Below the pieces are notes generated by a model. That model was not told the origin of the DNA, did no database searches, and saw nothing but the letters and a program-made list of their open reading frames with translations. 64,000 bases of DNA from [Flexibacter] sp. ATCC 35103 (lineage in GTDB: Bacteria; Bacteroidota; Bacteroidia; Flavobacteriales; Flavobacteriaceae), in contig NZ_MTQF01000012.1 of assembly GCF_001975985.1 (NCBI RefSeq), forward strand, positions 1 through 64,000, written 5' to 3'. The translations under genes and the position numbers were made by a program. Of the stretch, positions 1-9,167 are shown piece after piece (positions within the stretch are counted from its first letter, which is position 1; each line of letters begins with the position of its first letter).

Positions 1-28
1 ACTTTTTTCAGGACGAGACAATATTATA

Positions 29-58
29 AAAAACCTCTCCATATGGAGAGGTTTTTTT
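29..58 (+). terminator. Intrinsic terminator of an upstream gene
   Basis: A 10-bp stem (AAACCTCTCC at 31-40, GGAGAGGTTT at 45-54) with an ATAT loop is followed by a run of T. The gene it ends lies before the window. The run of A on the left side would let it also work on the minus strand. Confidence 0.8.
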
Positions 59-227
59 ATTTAAAGAAATCTGTTCACCTACAAGTTTGTAGTATTTTTC
101 ATGACATAAAAAATGGCTCTCATGACATTTTTAATCTTCAAAGGGAAAATCAAAATTACATTTACCAATAAAAACCCCAAAATCAATATAACTATAAATG
201 AGACTTGCAATAATCAAACAACCAGAC

Positions 228-449
228 ATGAAGATTTTATCTGTTCTAAAAAAAATAAAAAATAATCCTTGGGTTGGCATTGCTGTTTCTTTGACACTAA
301 TTATTCCTAGTTTATACGAAATTCTTGATGATATAACTGTGCTAAGAAAAGAATACATCTTATTGGTTATCGCATTTCCGTTGTACATTAAATCATTAAA
401 AAAAATATTTGATGATATGTTAGATGCCTACGATGATCTGTCTGAATAA
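228..449 (+). CDS. Small hypothetical membrane protein
   Basis: I do not recognise a family. The 73-residue product (83 if the ATG at 198 is used) has a short basic N-terminus (KILSVLKKIKNNP), a hydrophobic stretch around residues 15-27, a second one around residues 43-56, and an acidic C-terminus (DDMLDAYDDLSE). It is probably a two-helix inner-membrane protein. I prefer the ATG at 228 because the protein then begins MKILSVLKK, while the ten extra residues from 198 add nothing recognisable. A terminator follows at 471. It stands alone between two terminators, so it is probably monocistronic. That it is translated is inferred only from open frame and plausible composition. Confidence 0.55.
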   Translation: MKILSVLKKIKNNPWVGIAVSLTLIIPSLYEILDDITVLRKEYILLVIAFPLYIKSLKKIFDDMLDAYDDLSE

Positions 450-470
450 AAAAGCTTGCCCTTTTTCATA

Positions 471-511
471 AAAACACCTCAACTTAATTTTTAAGGATTG
501 GTGTTTTTTTC
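471..511 (+). terminator. Intrinsic terminator after the small membrane protein gene
   Basis: AAAACACC at 471-478 pairs with GGTGTTTT at 500-507, with a partly self-pairing AT-rich interior and a T run to 511. Confidence 0.65.
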
Positions 512-644
512 ATTTTAAACAATTGCTTATTTCTTTTCTTTTTAAGCTAAAAAATAAAAATCACAAATACATTTTAACAATAATATAGCTATTATTAACA
601 TTTATTTGATATTTTTGAAAAGCTAAAACCAAATAACCAATCCT

Positions 645-1364
645 TTGAAAAATATTCAAAAAAAGTCTCTTTACCTTATTCTATTTGGGATATTCTTAAA
701 CATTCACGGTTCTTATTGTCAAACAAGTCAGGAAATTTCAGTTTACAATTGGTTTGATAAAAACATTGGTGTAGAATCTTTAGACTTTGAAAATGGAGCC
801 GCTCATTTAAATTTTGACAAAACAGTCAACAATGAAAATCGCTATTATATTTCTGAAGATTTTAAGAAAGGAAATATTCGTTATAACAATCAGGATTATT
901 TTGATTTATTATTGAATTATGATATTTATAATGATGAGCTTGTTTTAAGACCTTACGGCGAATTAAATACTACAAAAATAAATATCATCAAGAACAATGT
1001 TAGTTCTTTTAAAATAGGAAATGAGAATTTTGTAAACCTGAAAACATTAAACTCAACTAGTTTTAAAAAAGGATATTATGAAGAAATCCCATCAGGAAAC
1101 GGCATAACACTTTTTATAAAATATTATAAAGAGAAGAAAAAAATCAACAAAGCCGAGATTGATCTAATAGAATTTATACCAAAATATGATTTTCTGATTT
1201 TAAAAAACAATCAAGTTTACATGATAAATGATAAAAAAGAAATCATAACACTATTCCCAAATAGCAAGAAAAAAATAAATGATTTCTATGTTACCTACAG
1301 AAGCTTAAAAAAGGATAATAGCCCATTGTTCATCAAGAATTTATTGAAATATATTAATAATTAA
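645..1364 (+). CDS. Exported hypothetical protein, first gene of a TonB receptor/DUF4249 module
   Basis: The 239-residue product has a clear Sec signal peptide (KKSLYLILFGIFLNIHGSYCQ, cleavage after about residue 26) and no other segment long enough to span a membrane, so it should be periplasmic or surface exposed. I do not recognise a domain; the mature part is Asn/Lys/Ile rich with alternating polar strands, as in beta proteins. The start is a TTG codon at 645; no ATG lies near it that would keep the signal peptide. The next gene, an STN TonB receptor, begins 19 bases after its stop, so the two are almost certainly co-transcribed. Function is unknown; context suggests a helper of the receptor or of its substrate. 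Confidence 0.7.
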   Translation: MKNIQKKSLYLILFGIFLNIHGSYCQTSQEISVYNWFDKNIGVESLDFENGAAHLNFDKTVNNENRYYISEDFKKGNIRYNNQDYFDLLLNYDIYNDELVLRPYGELNTTKINIIKNNVSSFKIGNENFVNLKTLNSTSFKKGYYEEIPSGNGITLFIKYYKEKKKINKAEIDLIEFIPKYDFLILKNNQVYMINDKKEIITLFPNSKKKINDFYVTYRSLKKDNSPLFIKNLLKYINN

Positions 1365-1383
1365 AACCTGTTAAATTATCCAA

Positions 1384-4122
1384 ATGAGAATATTTACTAT
1401 CCTTTTATTATTTATCGGTTTTAATCAATTAATCTATTCACAAGATCAAAAAAACAGCATAAATCTTAATTATAACAATTCCAGTAGAATTGATGTTTTA
1501 AAAAAAATAGAAGCTTCTACGAACTATCGATTTTATTTTCAGGATGACTGGATTGATAAGAATGTCCTAATATCAGGAGATTACTCAAATAAAACCATAC
1601 AGGAAATATTAAGTAAAGTTTTTGCAGATACTGATCTTAATTTTTTTATAGATAGAAATAAAATCATTTTAACTAAGAATAGCATTATCAATGACAAGTT
1701 CTCAAATGAAAAATCAAAGAATGGTAGTGTTCCGGTGTTTTTTCAACAATATGATTCTGTCACAAAAAACAAAACCGAATCAACTCCAATCGTATTAATA
1801 GGTAAAGAGACTACAGATCCGGATCTTGATCTGTATACTCTTTCGGGTCGCATAACAGATTTAAAGAATGAGAAACCTTTAGCAGATGTAACTGTAAAAG
1901 TAAAAAATACCTCCATTACAGCTATTACAAATAGTGAAGGATATTATAGCTTAAAACTTCCTACAGGATTGGCTACTATAGAAATTGAATCCGTATTATA
2001 TAACAATACATCTCGTAAAATAATGATTTACAGTAACGGGACTTTAGATTTTTCTATAATAGAAAAAATAAATCAGCTAAAAGAGGTATTGGTAAAAGGA
2101 AAAAATAGTCAGAACATCAGAACCGCAATAACAGGTGTTACCACAATTGAAGCCGAAGGAGTAAAAACTGTTCCTTTAGTTCTGGGAGAAAGAGATGTTT
2201 TGAAAATTGCCCTAACTATTCCTGGTATAAAAACCGCAGGTGAAGGTTCTTCGGGATTTAATGTGAGAGGAGGAAAAGAAGATCAAAATTTAATGCTGCT
2301 TGATAACGGAACGATTTACAATCCGGCCCACTTATTTGGTTTTTTCTCATCTCTTAATCCTTATACTATAAATAAGGTAGATATTTATAAAGGAGGAATA
2401 CCATCAGAATTTGGTGGTAGATTATCATCGGTTTTTGATATAATTTCTAAAAACGGAAATACAGAAAAATTTTCAGGTGAAGGAGGAATTGGTCCTGTAA
2501 CGAGTAATCTTACTGCATCTATTCCTGTTGTAAAAGGAAAAGCCAGTTTATTATTAGGAGGAAGAGCTACTTATTCTGACTGGATTCTAAAATCTTTAGA
2601 TAATGAAAACCTAAAAGATAGTCAGGCTTCATTTTATGATTTATTCGCAAAATATACCCACAAAATAAATAAGAACAACTCGATTGAAGGCACAGGATAT
2701 TACAGTAAAGATAAATATAGCATAACTCCTGATTCCTTATACAAATACAGCAACAGACTTATTTCCTTAAAATGGAAACATTCTTTTAATGAAAAAAACA
2801 ACAGTGAATTTAATGTTACAAACAGCGAATACAAATTCAGTATCGATTACGAATCTGTTAATCCTGAATCATTTACTTTCAAATATAAAATAGATGAAAC
2901 TCAGGCAAGCCTGAAATTTAATAGTGAATTAAACAGTAAACATAAATTTACCTACGGTATATCAAGCAAATTGTATAAAGTTAATCCTGGAGAATTAGAC
3001 CCTAAGGGGGAATCTTCATTAGTTAATCCGATCAAAATTGATGACGAAAAAGGACTGGAATCAGCCTTGTTTTTTTCTGATAAATTCAAAATCACTGACA
3101 AACTTTTATTAGACATTGGAGCAAGATATTCTTTATACGCAGCTTTAGGCACATCAACACAAAAAATTTATCAGGAAGGTGTTCCTATGACTCCTTCAAC
3201 TGTTGTAGAAGAAAAAAACTATGGCAATAATGAAGTAATTAATACCAGTGGAGGCTTTGAACCAAGAATTGCTTTAAGATATGTTTTTGATGAAAGCTTG
3301 TTTGTAAAGGCCGGTTTTGACAAGAATTTCCAATACATCCACCTATTAACAAATAACACTACCCAATCGCCCACTGATACCTGGAAATTATCTGACCTGA
3401 ATGTAAAACCAGAAAGCGGATTACAATATTCTCTTGGAGTTTTCAAAAAACTAGATTATGAAGATATTGAGTTAAGCCTGGAAGGTTATTACAAAACATC
3501 AAAAAATATACTGGATTACAAAGTTGGAGCAAATATTCTTTTAAATCAGGATTTAGAAACAGAGTTATTGCAAGGTAACGGAAAAGCGTATGGTGTTGAA
3601 TTTTTGCTAAAAAAATCAACAGGAAGACTTAATGGATGGATTGGTTACACCTATTCCAGAACATTTATAAAATTGGATAGTCAATTTAATGATGAAAAAG
3701 TAAATAATGGCGCATATTTTCCAACAAATTTTGACAAACCTCACGATGTAAGTATTGTAATGAATTATAAGTTTACCCATCGCTATAGTTTTTCTTCAAA
3801 TTTTGTATATCAAACAGGAAGACCAATAACATATCCTATTGGAAAATATTATTATAATGGTGCTGAATTCACCATGTATAGCGATCGAAACAAATACAGA
3901 ATTCCAGATTATTACAGACTGGATATAGGTTTAAATATTGAAGGAAATCATAAAATAAAAAAATTAGCCCATAGTTTCTGGAATATTTCAATTTATAATG
4001 TATTAGGAAGAAATAATCCCTATTCAATCTTTTTTGTGACGAAAGAAGGTCAGGTAAAAGCTTATCAAACCTCTATTTTCTCTGTTCCAATACCAACTGT
4101 TACCTATAATTTTAAATTTTAA
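1384..4122 (+). CDS. STN-domain TonB-dependent outer-membrane receptor
   Basis: The 912-residue protein starts with a signal peptide (MRIFTILLLFIGFNQLIYSQ). Residues about 23-100 look like an STN domain (NLNYNNSSRIDVLKKIEAS followed by SNKTIQEILSKVF), the module that contacts anti-sigma factors in FecA-like receptors. Residues about 150-225 are a carboxypeptidase-regulatory-like beta domain (LSGRITDLKNEKPLADVTV). The plug follows at about 240-355, including FNVRGGKEDQNLMLLDNGT and PSEFGGRLSSVFDI. The rest is a beta-barrel ending in an aromatic strand (VTYNFKF). It should import a substrate with TonB energy; the substrate is not evident. The DUF4249 lipoprotein gene starts 6 bases downstream. 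No FecI/FecR pair lies in the window, although an STN domain usually implies one. Confidence 0.9.
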   Translation: MRIFTILLLFIGFNQLIYSQDQKNSINLNYNNSSRIDVLKKIEASTNYRFYFQDDWIDKNVLISGDYSNKTIQEILSKVFADTDLNFFIDRNKIILTKNSIINDKFSNEKSKNGSVPVFFQQYDSVTKNKTESTPIVLIGKETTDPDLDLYTLSGRITDLKNEKPLADVTVKVKNTSITAITNSEGYYSLKLPTGLATIEIESVLYNNTSRKIMIYSNGTLDFSIIEKINQLKEVLVKGKNSQNIRTAITGVTTIEAEGVKTVPLVLGERDVLKIALTIPGIKTAGEGSSGFNVRGGKEDQNLMLLDNGTIYNPAHLFGFFSSLNPYTINKVDIYKGGIPSEFGGRLSSVFDIISKNGNTEKFSGEGGIGPVTSNLTASIPVVKGKASLLLGGRATYSDWILKSLDNENLKDSQASFYDLFAKYTHKINKNNSIEGTGYYSKDKYSITPDSLYKYSNRLISLKWKHSFNEKNNSEFNVTNSEYKFSIDYESVNPESFTFKYKIDETQASLKFNSELNSKHKFTYGISSKLYKVNPGELDPKGESSLVNPIKIDDEKGLESALFFSDKFKITDKLLLDIGARYSLYAALGTSTQKIYQEGVPMTPSTVVEEKNYGNNEVINTSGGFEPRIALRYVFDESLFVKAGFDKNFQYIHLLTNNTTQSPTDTWKLSDLNVKPESGLQYSLGVFKKLDYEDIELSLEGYYKTSKNILDYKVGANILLNQDLETELLQGNGKAYGVEFLLKKSTGRLNGWIGYTYSRTFIKLDSQFNDEKVNNGAYFPTNFDKPHDVSIVMNYKFTHRYSFSSNFVYQTGRPITYPIGKYYYNGAEFTMYSDRNKYRIPDYYRLDIGLNIEGNHKIKKLAHSFWNISIYNVLGRNNPYSIFFVTKEGQVKAYQTSIFSVPIPTVTYNFKF

Positions 4123-4128
4123 AAGATT

Positions 4129-5355
4129 ATGAAAAAAATCTTACTACATAGATTTCTTGTAACAATAATGCTCGCATCGATATTTAGCTGTACAACACCA
4201 TATAACTATCAGACCAATGGGTTTGAAGATGCTATTGTTGTAGAAGCAACTATCACAAATGAATATAAAAATCAAGAGATTAAACTGTCAAGAACATATA
4301 AACTTGAAGAAAAAACACCAAACTTTGAAAGCAAAGCGGTAGTTTATGTTACGGATGATATTGGCAATAAATACGAATTTAAAGAAAGTAATGAATCCTA
4401 TATTTCTTTAACTCAATTTCAAGCCGCTGCAAACAGAACCTATCAATTGCATATACTTACCAAAGATGGAAGATCTTATATTTCCAGCTCAGAAAAATTA
4501 CCGCAAGAAACCCAAATCGATAAATTAGAAGCTAAAGCAGTTACCAAAAATGAGCAACTTGGAGTAGAAATTACGGTAAGTAGTACAGATCCTACAAACA
4601 ATTCAAGATATTACAAATACGAATATGAGGAAACCTATAAAATTGTTGCTCCTAAATGGTATTATGTAAAAGCGGTTCCTGTTTTTTTTGAACCCGGCTC
4701 GACCCCAAAAGGAAAAGTTGTTTTTGAAGAAAGAACGGAAGAGGCCAGAATTTGTTTCTCAAATCAACAATCAAATGAATTGATCCTAACCAATACCAAT
4801 CAATTAACTGAAGATAAAGTGACTGATTTTCCTGTACGTTTTATTAGCAGCAAAGACCCTATTATCAAAAACAGGTATAGCATTTTAGTAAAACAATATG
4901 TTCAAACTCTTGCCGCTCATACTTTTTATGAAACCCTAAAAGAGATATCAAGCACCGGAAGTATTTTGTCACAAACCCAACCAGGTTTTTTTTATGGAAA
5001 CATTCAACCAGTTGACAATCCGGGGGAAAAAGTGATTGGCTTTTTTAATGTTTCGTCTTATTCAGAAAAAAGATTGTTTTTTAACTTTGCAGACGTTTTC
5101 CCCGGGAAACCTTTTCCTGCTTATCAATATGATTGTCCGGCTCCAATCCCTGAATTAGAGATCGAAAATTATTTATACACCTATTGTTTTGGACAATCAC
5201 CTATTTGTCAGGGAAATTTAATCCTGAATTTACTTGCTACAGGAACAAGATCGTACTTTCCTGACGAAAGCGGAGCCTATATATTGTACCCTATAGAATG
5301 CGGAGATTGCACTTCATTTTCATCAAACATAAAACCATCATTTTGGATAGATTAA
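4129..5355 (+). CDS. DUF4249-family outer-membrane lipoprotein
   Basis: The 408-residue protein begins with a lipoprotein signal peptide whose lipobox is ASIFSC, with Cys at residue 21, so it should be anchored in a membrane, most likely the outer one. The following pattern (GFEDAIVVEATITNEYKNQEI, then LSRTY, then AVVYVTDD with GNKYEF) is what I know from DUF4249 proteins, Bacteroidota lipoproteins coded beside TonB receptors. By analogy with SusD it may hold substrate at the receptor mouth, but no DUF4249 ligand is known to me. It is spaced 6 bases from the receptor and its 3' end overlaps the next gene, which shows tight translational coupling. There are several Cys residues near the C-terminus (DCPAP, CFGQSPICQG, ECGDC). 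Confidence 0.85.
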   Translation: MKKILLHRFLVTIMLASIFSCTTPYNYQTNGFEDAIVVEATITNEYKNQEIKLSRTYKLEEKTPNFESKAVVYVTDDIGNKYEFKESNESYISLTQFQAAANRTYQLHILTKDGRSYISSSEKLPQETQIDKLEAKAVTKNEQLGVEITVSSTDPTNNSRYYKYEYEETYKIVAPKWYYVKAVPVFFEPGSTPKGKVVFEERTEEARICFSNQQSNELILTNTNQLTEDKVTDFPVRFISSKDPIIKNRYSILVKQYVQTLAAHTFYETLKEISSTGSILSQTQPGFFYGNIQPVDNPGEKVIGFFNVSSYSEKRLFFNFADVFPGKPFPAYQYDCPAPIPELEIENYLYTYCFGQSPICQGNLILNLLATGTRSYFPDESGAYILYPIECGDCTSFSSNIKPSFWID

Positions 5356-7079
5356 AATATATATTACTCATAGCTTTAGTAATTAGTTTTCAGCAAATTT
5401 CGTTTGCCCAAAAAACCAATACTATAACTGAACTGAATGAAATAGATAAAAAGCTCAATGAATATCTTTATATCAGTACAAATGCTAATTCGTATTTAAC
5501 CGGAGAAACTTTACTTTACAAGATTTTTTGCCTTTATAAGTCAACAAGTTCTGCTTCAAATTATAGTAAAATTGCTTATTTACAACTTGTAGACAGCAAT
5601 AAAAAAACTGTTTTTACGCATAAATTGTTTCTTGAAAATGGAGTTGCTAATAGTGATTTTTTCATCCCGACAACTTTAGAAACCGGAAGCTATAAAATAA
5701 TAGGATATACAAACTGGATGCTTAATAAAAAAGCCACCGAATATTGCAATATTGATATTTATATATTAAATCCATATAAAGCAAAACCAAAAAATACAAT
5801 TTCTCAAAAAGAATCACCCATATCACAAATTGTAACTAATGAGAATATATCCTTCAACTTAAAAAGCAAAATATACCAGAACAGAGATTTGATCTCTTTA
5901 AAAATCAATACTAATTCTTCTGAATTTGCGACAGGTAATTATATGCTTTCAGTAAGAAAAGCAGATGGATTTTTATCTCAAAATAAAGTAAATTTTAAAG
6001 AATTGGAAACTTCTAATACCAATAAAAACGATGTTTCTGAAATTAATAATCCTGACTTTATATTACCGGAATTAAGAGGTGAAATAATTTCCGGATCCAT
6101 ATCGTCAACTAGTGCTGATATTAAAAACAAAAAAATTGCTCTTTCAATAACAGGTAAAAATTATAATTTAAAATTAACCAAAACAGATGCTCAGGGTAAA
6201 TTCTTTTTTAATTTAGAAAAGCCTAATTCAGGCTCGAATATAGTTATTCAGATTATTGAAGATAACAAACAGGATTATACTATTGAAATCGATAAACCAA
6301 AGGATATTGATTTCTCAAATTTGACATTTCCGTCCCTTGAGTTCAATGCTGACTTTAAACAAAACATTTCCGAAAGGCTAATTTCGAGCCAAATAGAAAA
6401 CGCTTACTATAATGTCAAAAAAGATATCATACTGGCGTCTACAGATACAATACCTTTTTATGGTAATTCATCAGCAGAATTTAAACTGGATGCTTTTACA
6501 AGATTTCCAACAATAGCAGAAACCATTACTGAGATTGTAAAAGGTACATACTTTACAAAAAACAAAAACAATTATGCTATTCATGTTTACGATTATGATC
6601 CTAATTATGAATCTGAAATACCTGCATTATTAGTTGTTGATGGTTTGATTATTGAAGACATTAATGAGCTTTTTGCTTATAACCCAAAAAAAATTGATAA
6701 AATTAATGTCGTAAAAGGTATTTATTATTATGGATCAAAATCCTTTAATGGTTTAGTGGTATTTACGACCAAAAATGGAGATTACGAAACCAAACTCAAA
6801 GGCAGTTTTATTATAAGACCTGAAATTTTAAGACCACAATCTAAAAAAGAATACTTTCAACCGGATTACAGGAATTCCAAAATTACGCGAATACCGGATT
6901 ATAGACATCAGTTATTTTGGGCTCCAAAGGTTGATGTAAGAGATCCTAATTCAGAAATTTCATTTTACGCATCAGATGTATCCGGTAAGTTCGAAATAAT
7001 ACTTGAAGGATTTTCTTCTGGCGGAAAACCTGTTTTTATTAAAGAAATTATAGAAATAAAAGATTCTGAAATTAACTGA
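5343..7079 (+). CDS. Exported protein with MG2-like N-terminus and TonB plug-like C-terminus
   Basis: With the TTG at 5343 as start the product has 578 residues and a good signal peptide (LKYILLIALVISFQQISFAQ), overlapping the preceding gene by 13 bases. The ATG at 5298 is in frame but would add 15 residues (RRLHFIFIKHK) and a 58-base overlap, so I favour TTG. Mature residues about 20-110 resemble the MG2 strand pattern of large Bacteroidota exported proteins (YISTNANSYLTGETLLYKIF; LETGSYKIIGYTNWM). Near residues 415-475 there is a plug-like segment (VVDGLIIEDINELFAYNPKK, INVVKGIYYYGSKSFNGLVV). It lacks a beta-barrel, so it is not itself a receptor; it probably works with the receptor and DUF4249 lipoprotein as a third envelope component. 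Role unknown. Confidence 0.75.
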   Translation: MDRLKYILLIALVISFQQISFAQKTNTITELNEIDKKLNEYLYISTNANSYLTGETLLYKIFCLYKSTSSASNYSKIAYLQLVDSNKKTVFTHKLFLENGVANSDFFIPTTLETGSYKIIGYTNWMLNKKATEYCNIDIYILNPYKAKPKNTISQKESPISQIVTNENISFNLKSKIYQNRDLISLKINTNSSEFATGNYMLSVRKADGFLSQNKVNFKELETSNTNKNDVSEINNPDFILPELRGEIISGSISSTSADIKNKKIALSITGKNYNLKLTKTDAQGKFFFNLEKPNSGSNIVIQIIEDNKQDYTIEIDKPKDIDFSNLTFPSLEFNADFKQNISERLISSQIENAYYNVKKDIILASTDTIPFYGNSSAEFKLDAFTRFPTIAETITEIVKGTYFTKNKNNYAIHVYDYDPNYESEIPALLVVDGLIIEDINELFAYNPKKIDKINVVKGIYYYGSKSFNGLVVFTTKNGDYETKLKGSFIIRPEILRPQSKKEYFQPDYRNSKITRIPDYRHQLFWAPKVDVRDPNSEISFYASDVSGKFEIILEGFSSGGKPVFIKEIIEIKDSEIN

Positions 7080-7210
7080 ACCCCTTGATTATATCAATAT
7101 AAAAAGATAAATTTTACAATAAAAAAGTTTTTTTTAAAAATAATTGTAACCTTTTCGCATCTCTTTACGTATAATAATATGTACACTTAAAAATTGAGGA
7201 GACAAAAAAC

Positions 7211-8074
7211 ATGAGACAACTTAAAATCACCAAGCAGGTAACAAATCGTGAAACTGCATCGTTAGACAAATACCTACAAGAAATTGGAAAAGTTGACCTA
7301 ATTACCGCTGATGAAGAGGTAGAATTAGCACAAAGAATAAAGGCTGGTGATCAAAGAGCTTTAGAAAAATTAACAAAAGCCAACCTACGTTTCGTTGTAT
7401 CGGTTGCTAAACAATATCAAAATCAAGGATTAACTCTTCCTGATTTAATTAATGAAGGAAACTTAGGTTTAATTAAAGCGGCTCAACGTTTTGATGAAAC
7501 TCGTGGTTTCAAATTTATTTCTTACGCTGTATGGTGGATTCGTCAATCGATTCTTCAGGCTTTGGCAGAACAATCCCGTATTGTTCGTTTACCATTAAAC
7601 AAAATTGGTTCTATCAATAAAATCAACAAAATGTATGCTTTATTAGAGCAATCTAACGAGCGTCCACCTTCTGCTGAAGAAATTGCAAAAGAACTTGACA
7701 TGACTGTAAATGACGTAAAAGAGTCTATGAAAAACTCTGGTCGTCACTTATCTATGGATGCTCCTCTTGTTGAAGGTGAAGATTCTAACCTTTATGACGT
7801 TTTACGTTCTGGAGAATCTCCAAACCCAGACAGAGAGTTAATTCACGAATCATTACGTACTGAAATTGAACGTTCATTAGAAACATTAACTCCTAGAGAA
7901 GCTGATGTTGTTCGTTTGTATTTTGGTCTTGGCGATCAGCACCCAATGACTTTAGAAGAAATTGGAGAAACTTTCGACCTAACTCGTGAGCGTGTTCGTC
8001 AGATTAAAGAAAAAGCAATCCGCAGATTAAAACATACTTCAAGAAGTAAAATTCTTAAAACTTATTTAGGATAA
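7211..8074 (+). CDS. rpoD: RNA polymerase primary sigma factor (sigma-70/RpoD, short Bacteroidota type)
   Basis: The 287-residue protein directs RNA polymerase to the Bacteroidota promoters seen elsewhere in this window. Region 1.2 is at about residues 16-46 (SLDKYLQEIGKVDLITADEE), region 2 at about 53-123 (LTKANLRFVVSVAKQYQNQG; DETRGFKFISYAVWWIRQSI), region 3 at about 130-205, and region 4 at about 220-280 with a helix-turn-helix (TLEEIGETFDLTRERVRQIK). Region 1.1 and the long non-conserved insert of E. coli RpoD are missing, which is normal for this phylum. The ATG at 7211 follows an AGGAG sequence (7196-7200), unusual in a phylum that mostly ignores Shine-Dalgarno sites. A strong terminator follows at 8194. 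Confidence 0.97.
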   Translation: MRQLKITKQVTNRETASLDKYLQEIGKVDLITADEEVELAQRIKAGDQRALEKLTKANLRFVVSVAKQYQNQGLTLPDLINEGNLGLIKAAQRFDETRGFKFISYAVWWIRQSILQALAEQSRIVRLPLNKIGSINKINKMYALLEQSNERPPSAEEIAKELDMTVNDVKESMKNSGRHLSMDAPLVEGEDSNLYDVLRSGESPNPDRELIHESLRTEIERSLETLTPREADVVRLYFGLGDQHPMTLEEIGETFDLTRERVRQIKEKAIRRLKHTSRSKILKTYLG

Positions 8075-8193
8075 ATAATATTGATTTCAGGTTTAAAGTT
8101 TCAGGCTGTGAAAACAACTTGAAAACTTAAACTTGAAATTATTTTAACGCAAACAACAGTTTGATTGACTGTTCGTTTTTTGATTGATGATTG
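8075..8193. repeat. Imperfect inverted repeat downstream of rpoD
   Basis: ATTTCAGGTTTAAAGTTTC near 8083-8101 pairs imperfectly with GAAAACTTAAACTTGAAAT near 8121-8139. It looks like a repeat remnant and is separate from the terminator that follows. The rest of 8075-8420 holds that terminator, an AT-rich stretch, and the rpe promoter; no gene was seen. Confidence 0.4.
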
Positions 8194-8222
8194 AAACTCC
8201 GGCTGATTACCGGAGTTTTTTA
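8194..8222 (+). terminator. rpoD intrinsic terminator
   Basis: AAACTCCGG (8194-8202) pairs with CCGGAGTTT (8210-8218) around a 7-base loop and runs into T residues. Confidence 0.85.
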
Positions 8223-8381
8223 TTTGCTTTTTTTCTAAACCATTAAGACTTTAAGTTCTATAAAATCATATCATCAATAAATTAATAATAAGCTAATTAA
8301 GTATGCAAAGCTTAATTCTATTAATAGCTTAAGGATTCAAAAAAATGAAATCTAATTTCACTGTAAACAAAACTAAAGTCT

Positions 8382-8389
8382 TACTTTTG
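8382..8389 (+). promoter_or_regulatory. Bacteroidota -7 promoter element upstream of rpe
   Basis: TACTTTTG fits the Bacteroidota TAnnTTTG -7 consensus and lies 32 bases before the rpe ATG. No clear TTTG -33 element was found at the usual spacing. Confidence 0.6.
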
Positions 8390-8420
8390 CAAAAAATAAC
8401 ACAACACACAACTACACAAA

Positions 8421-9083
8421 ATGAAGAATACACTTATTGCTCCTTCTGTTCTTGCAGCTGATTTTGCCAATTTACAACGTGATATCGAAATGATCAATAA
8501 CAGTCAGGCTGATTGGTTTCATATTGATATTATGGATGGAGTTTTTGTTCCTAATATTTCTTTTGGAATGCCTGTTTTAGAAGCAATTTCAAGACATGCT
8601 AAAAAAACAATCGATGTACACTTGATGATCGTTGATCCGGACAGATACATAAAAACTTTTGCGGATTTAGGTGCAAATATTCTTAGCGTTCATTATGAAG
8701 CTTGTACACATTTACACAGAACACTTCAGGCTATTAAAGCTGAAGGAATGAAAGCAGGAGTTGCCATTAACCCTCATACTAATATTGATTTATTAGAAGA
8801 TGTTATAAACGATATCGACTTAGTTTGTATTATGAGTGTGAATCCAGGTTTTGGAGGACAATCATTTATAGAAAACACTTATGACAAGGTTAAGAAACTT
8901 AAAGATTTGATTACTCGTAAAAATGCTTCGACAATTATTGAAATCGATGGCGGTGTAACCAGTAAAAATGCAAAACAATTAGTAGAAGCCGGAGCAGATG
9001 TTTTAGTTGCCGGAAATTTTGTTTTTAAAGCCGAAAATCCAACTCAGACTATTGCCGAATTAAAAGCTTTGACTGCTTTCTAA
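8421..9083 (+). CDS. rpe: Ribulose-phosphate 3-epimerase
   Basis: The 220-residue cytoplasmic TIM-barrel enzyme interconverts ribulose 5-phosphate and xylulose 5-phosphate in the pentose phosphate pathway. Family motifs are all present: IAPSVLAADFANL at the N-terminus, the metal- and acid/base-bearing WFHIDIMDGVFVPNIS (about residues 32-47), VHLMI, the loop SVNPGFGGQSFI (about residues 139-150), and the phosphate-binding IEIDGGV with the late VAGNFVF. Length is typical. It stands alone between the rpoD terminator and its own terminator at 9108, with its own promoter at 8382. Confidence 0.97.
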   Translation: MKNTLIAPSVLAADFANLQRDIEMINNSQADWFHIDIMDGVFVPNISFGMPVLEAISRHAKKTIDVHLMIVDPDRYIKTFADLGANILSVHYEACTHLHRTLQAIKAEGMKAGVAINPHTNIDLLEDVINDIDLVCIMSVNPGFGGQSFIENTYDKVKKLKDLITRKNASTIIEIDGGVTSKNAKQLVEAGADVLVAGNFVFKAENPTQTIAELKALTAF

Positions 9084-9107
9084 GTTTTATATGAGATAAA
9101 AAATACC

Positions 9108-9136
9108 AGCCGAAGATTTCTCTTCGGCTTTTTTTA
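9108..9136 (+). terminator. rpe intrinsic terminator
   Basis: AGCCGAAGA (9108-9116) pairs with TCTTCGGCT (9121-9129) around a TTTC loop, followed by T residues. Confidence 0.85.
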
Positions 9137-9167
9137 TAATCAAATTTAAAAAAACTGCATAAGAATA

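Noticed and set aside
111..140. Direct repeat CATGACAT near the window start
   Set aside because: Two 8-base copies about 20 bases apart in AT-rich sequence are too short to mean anything alone.
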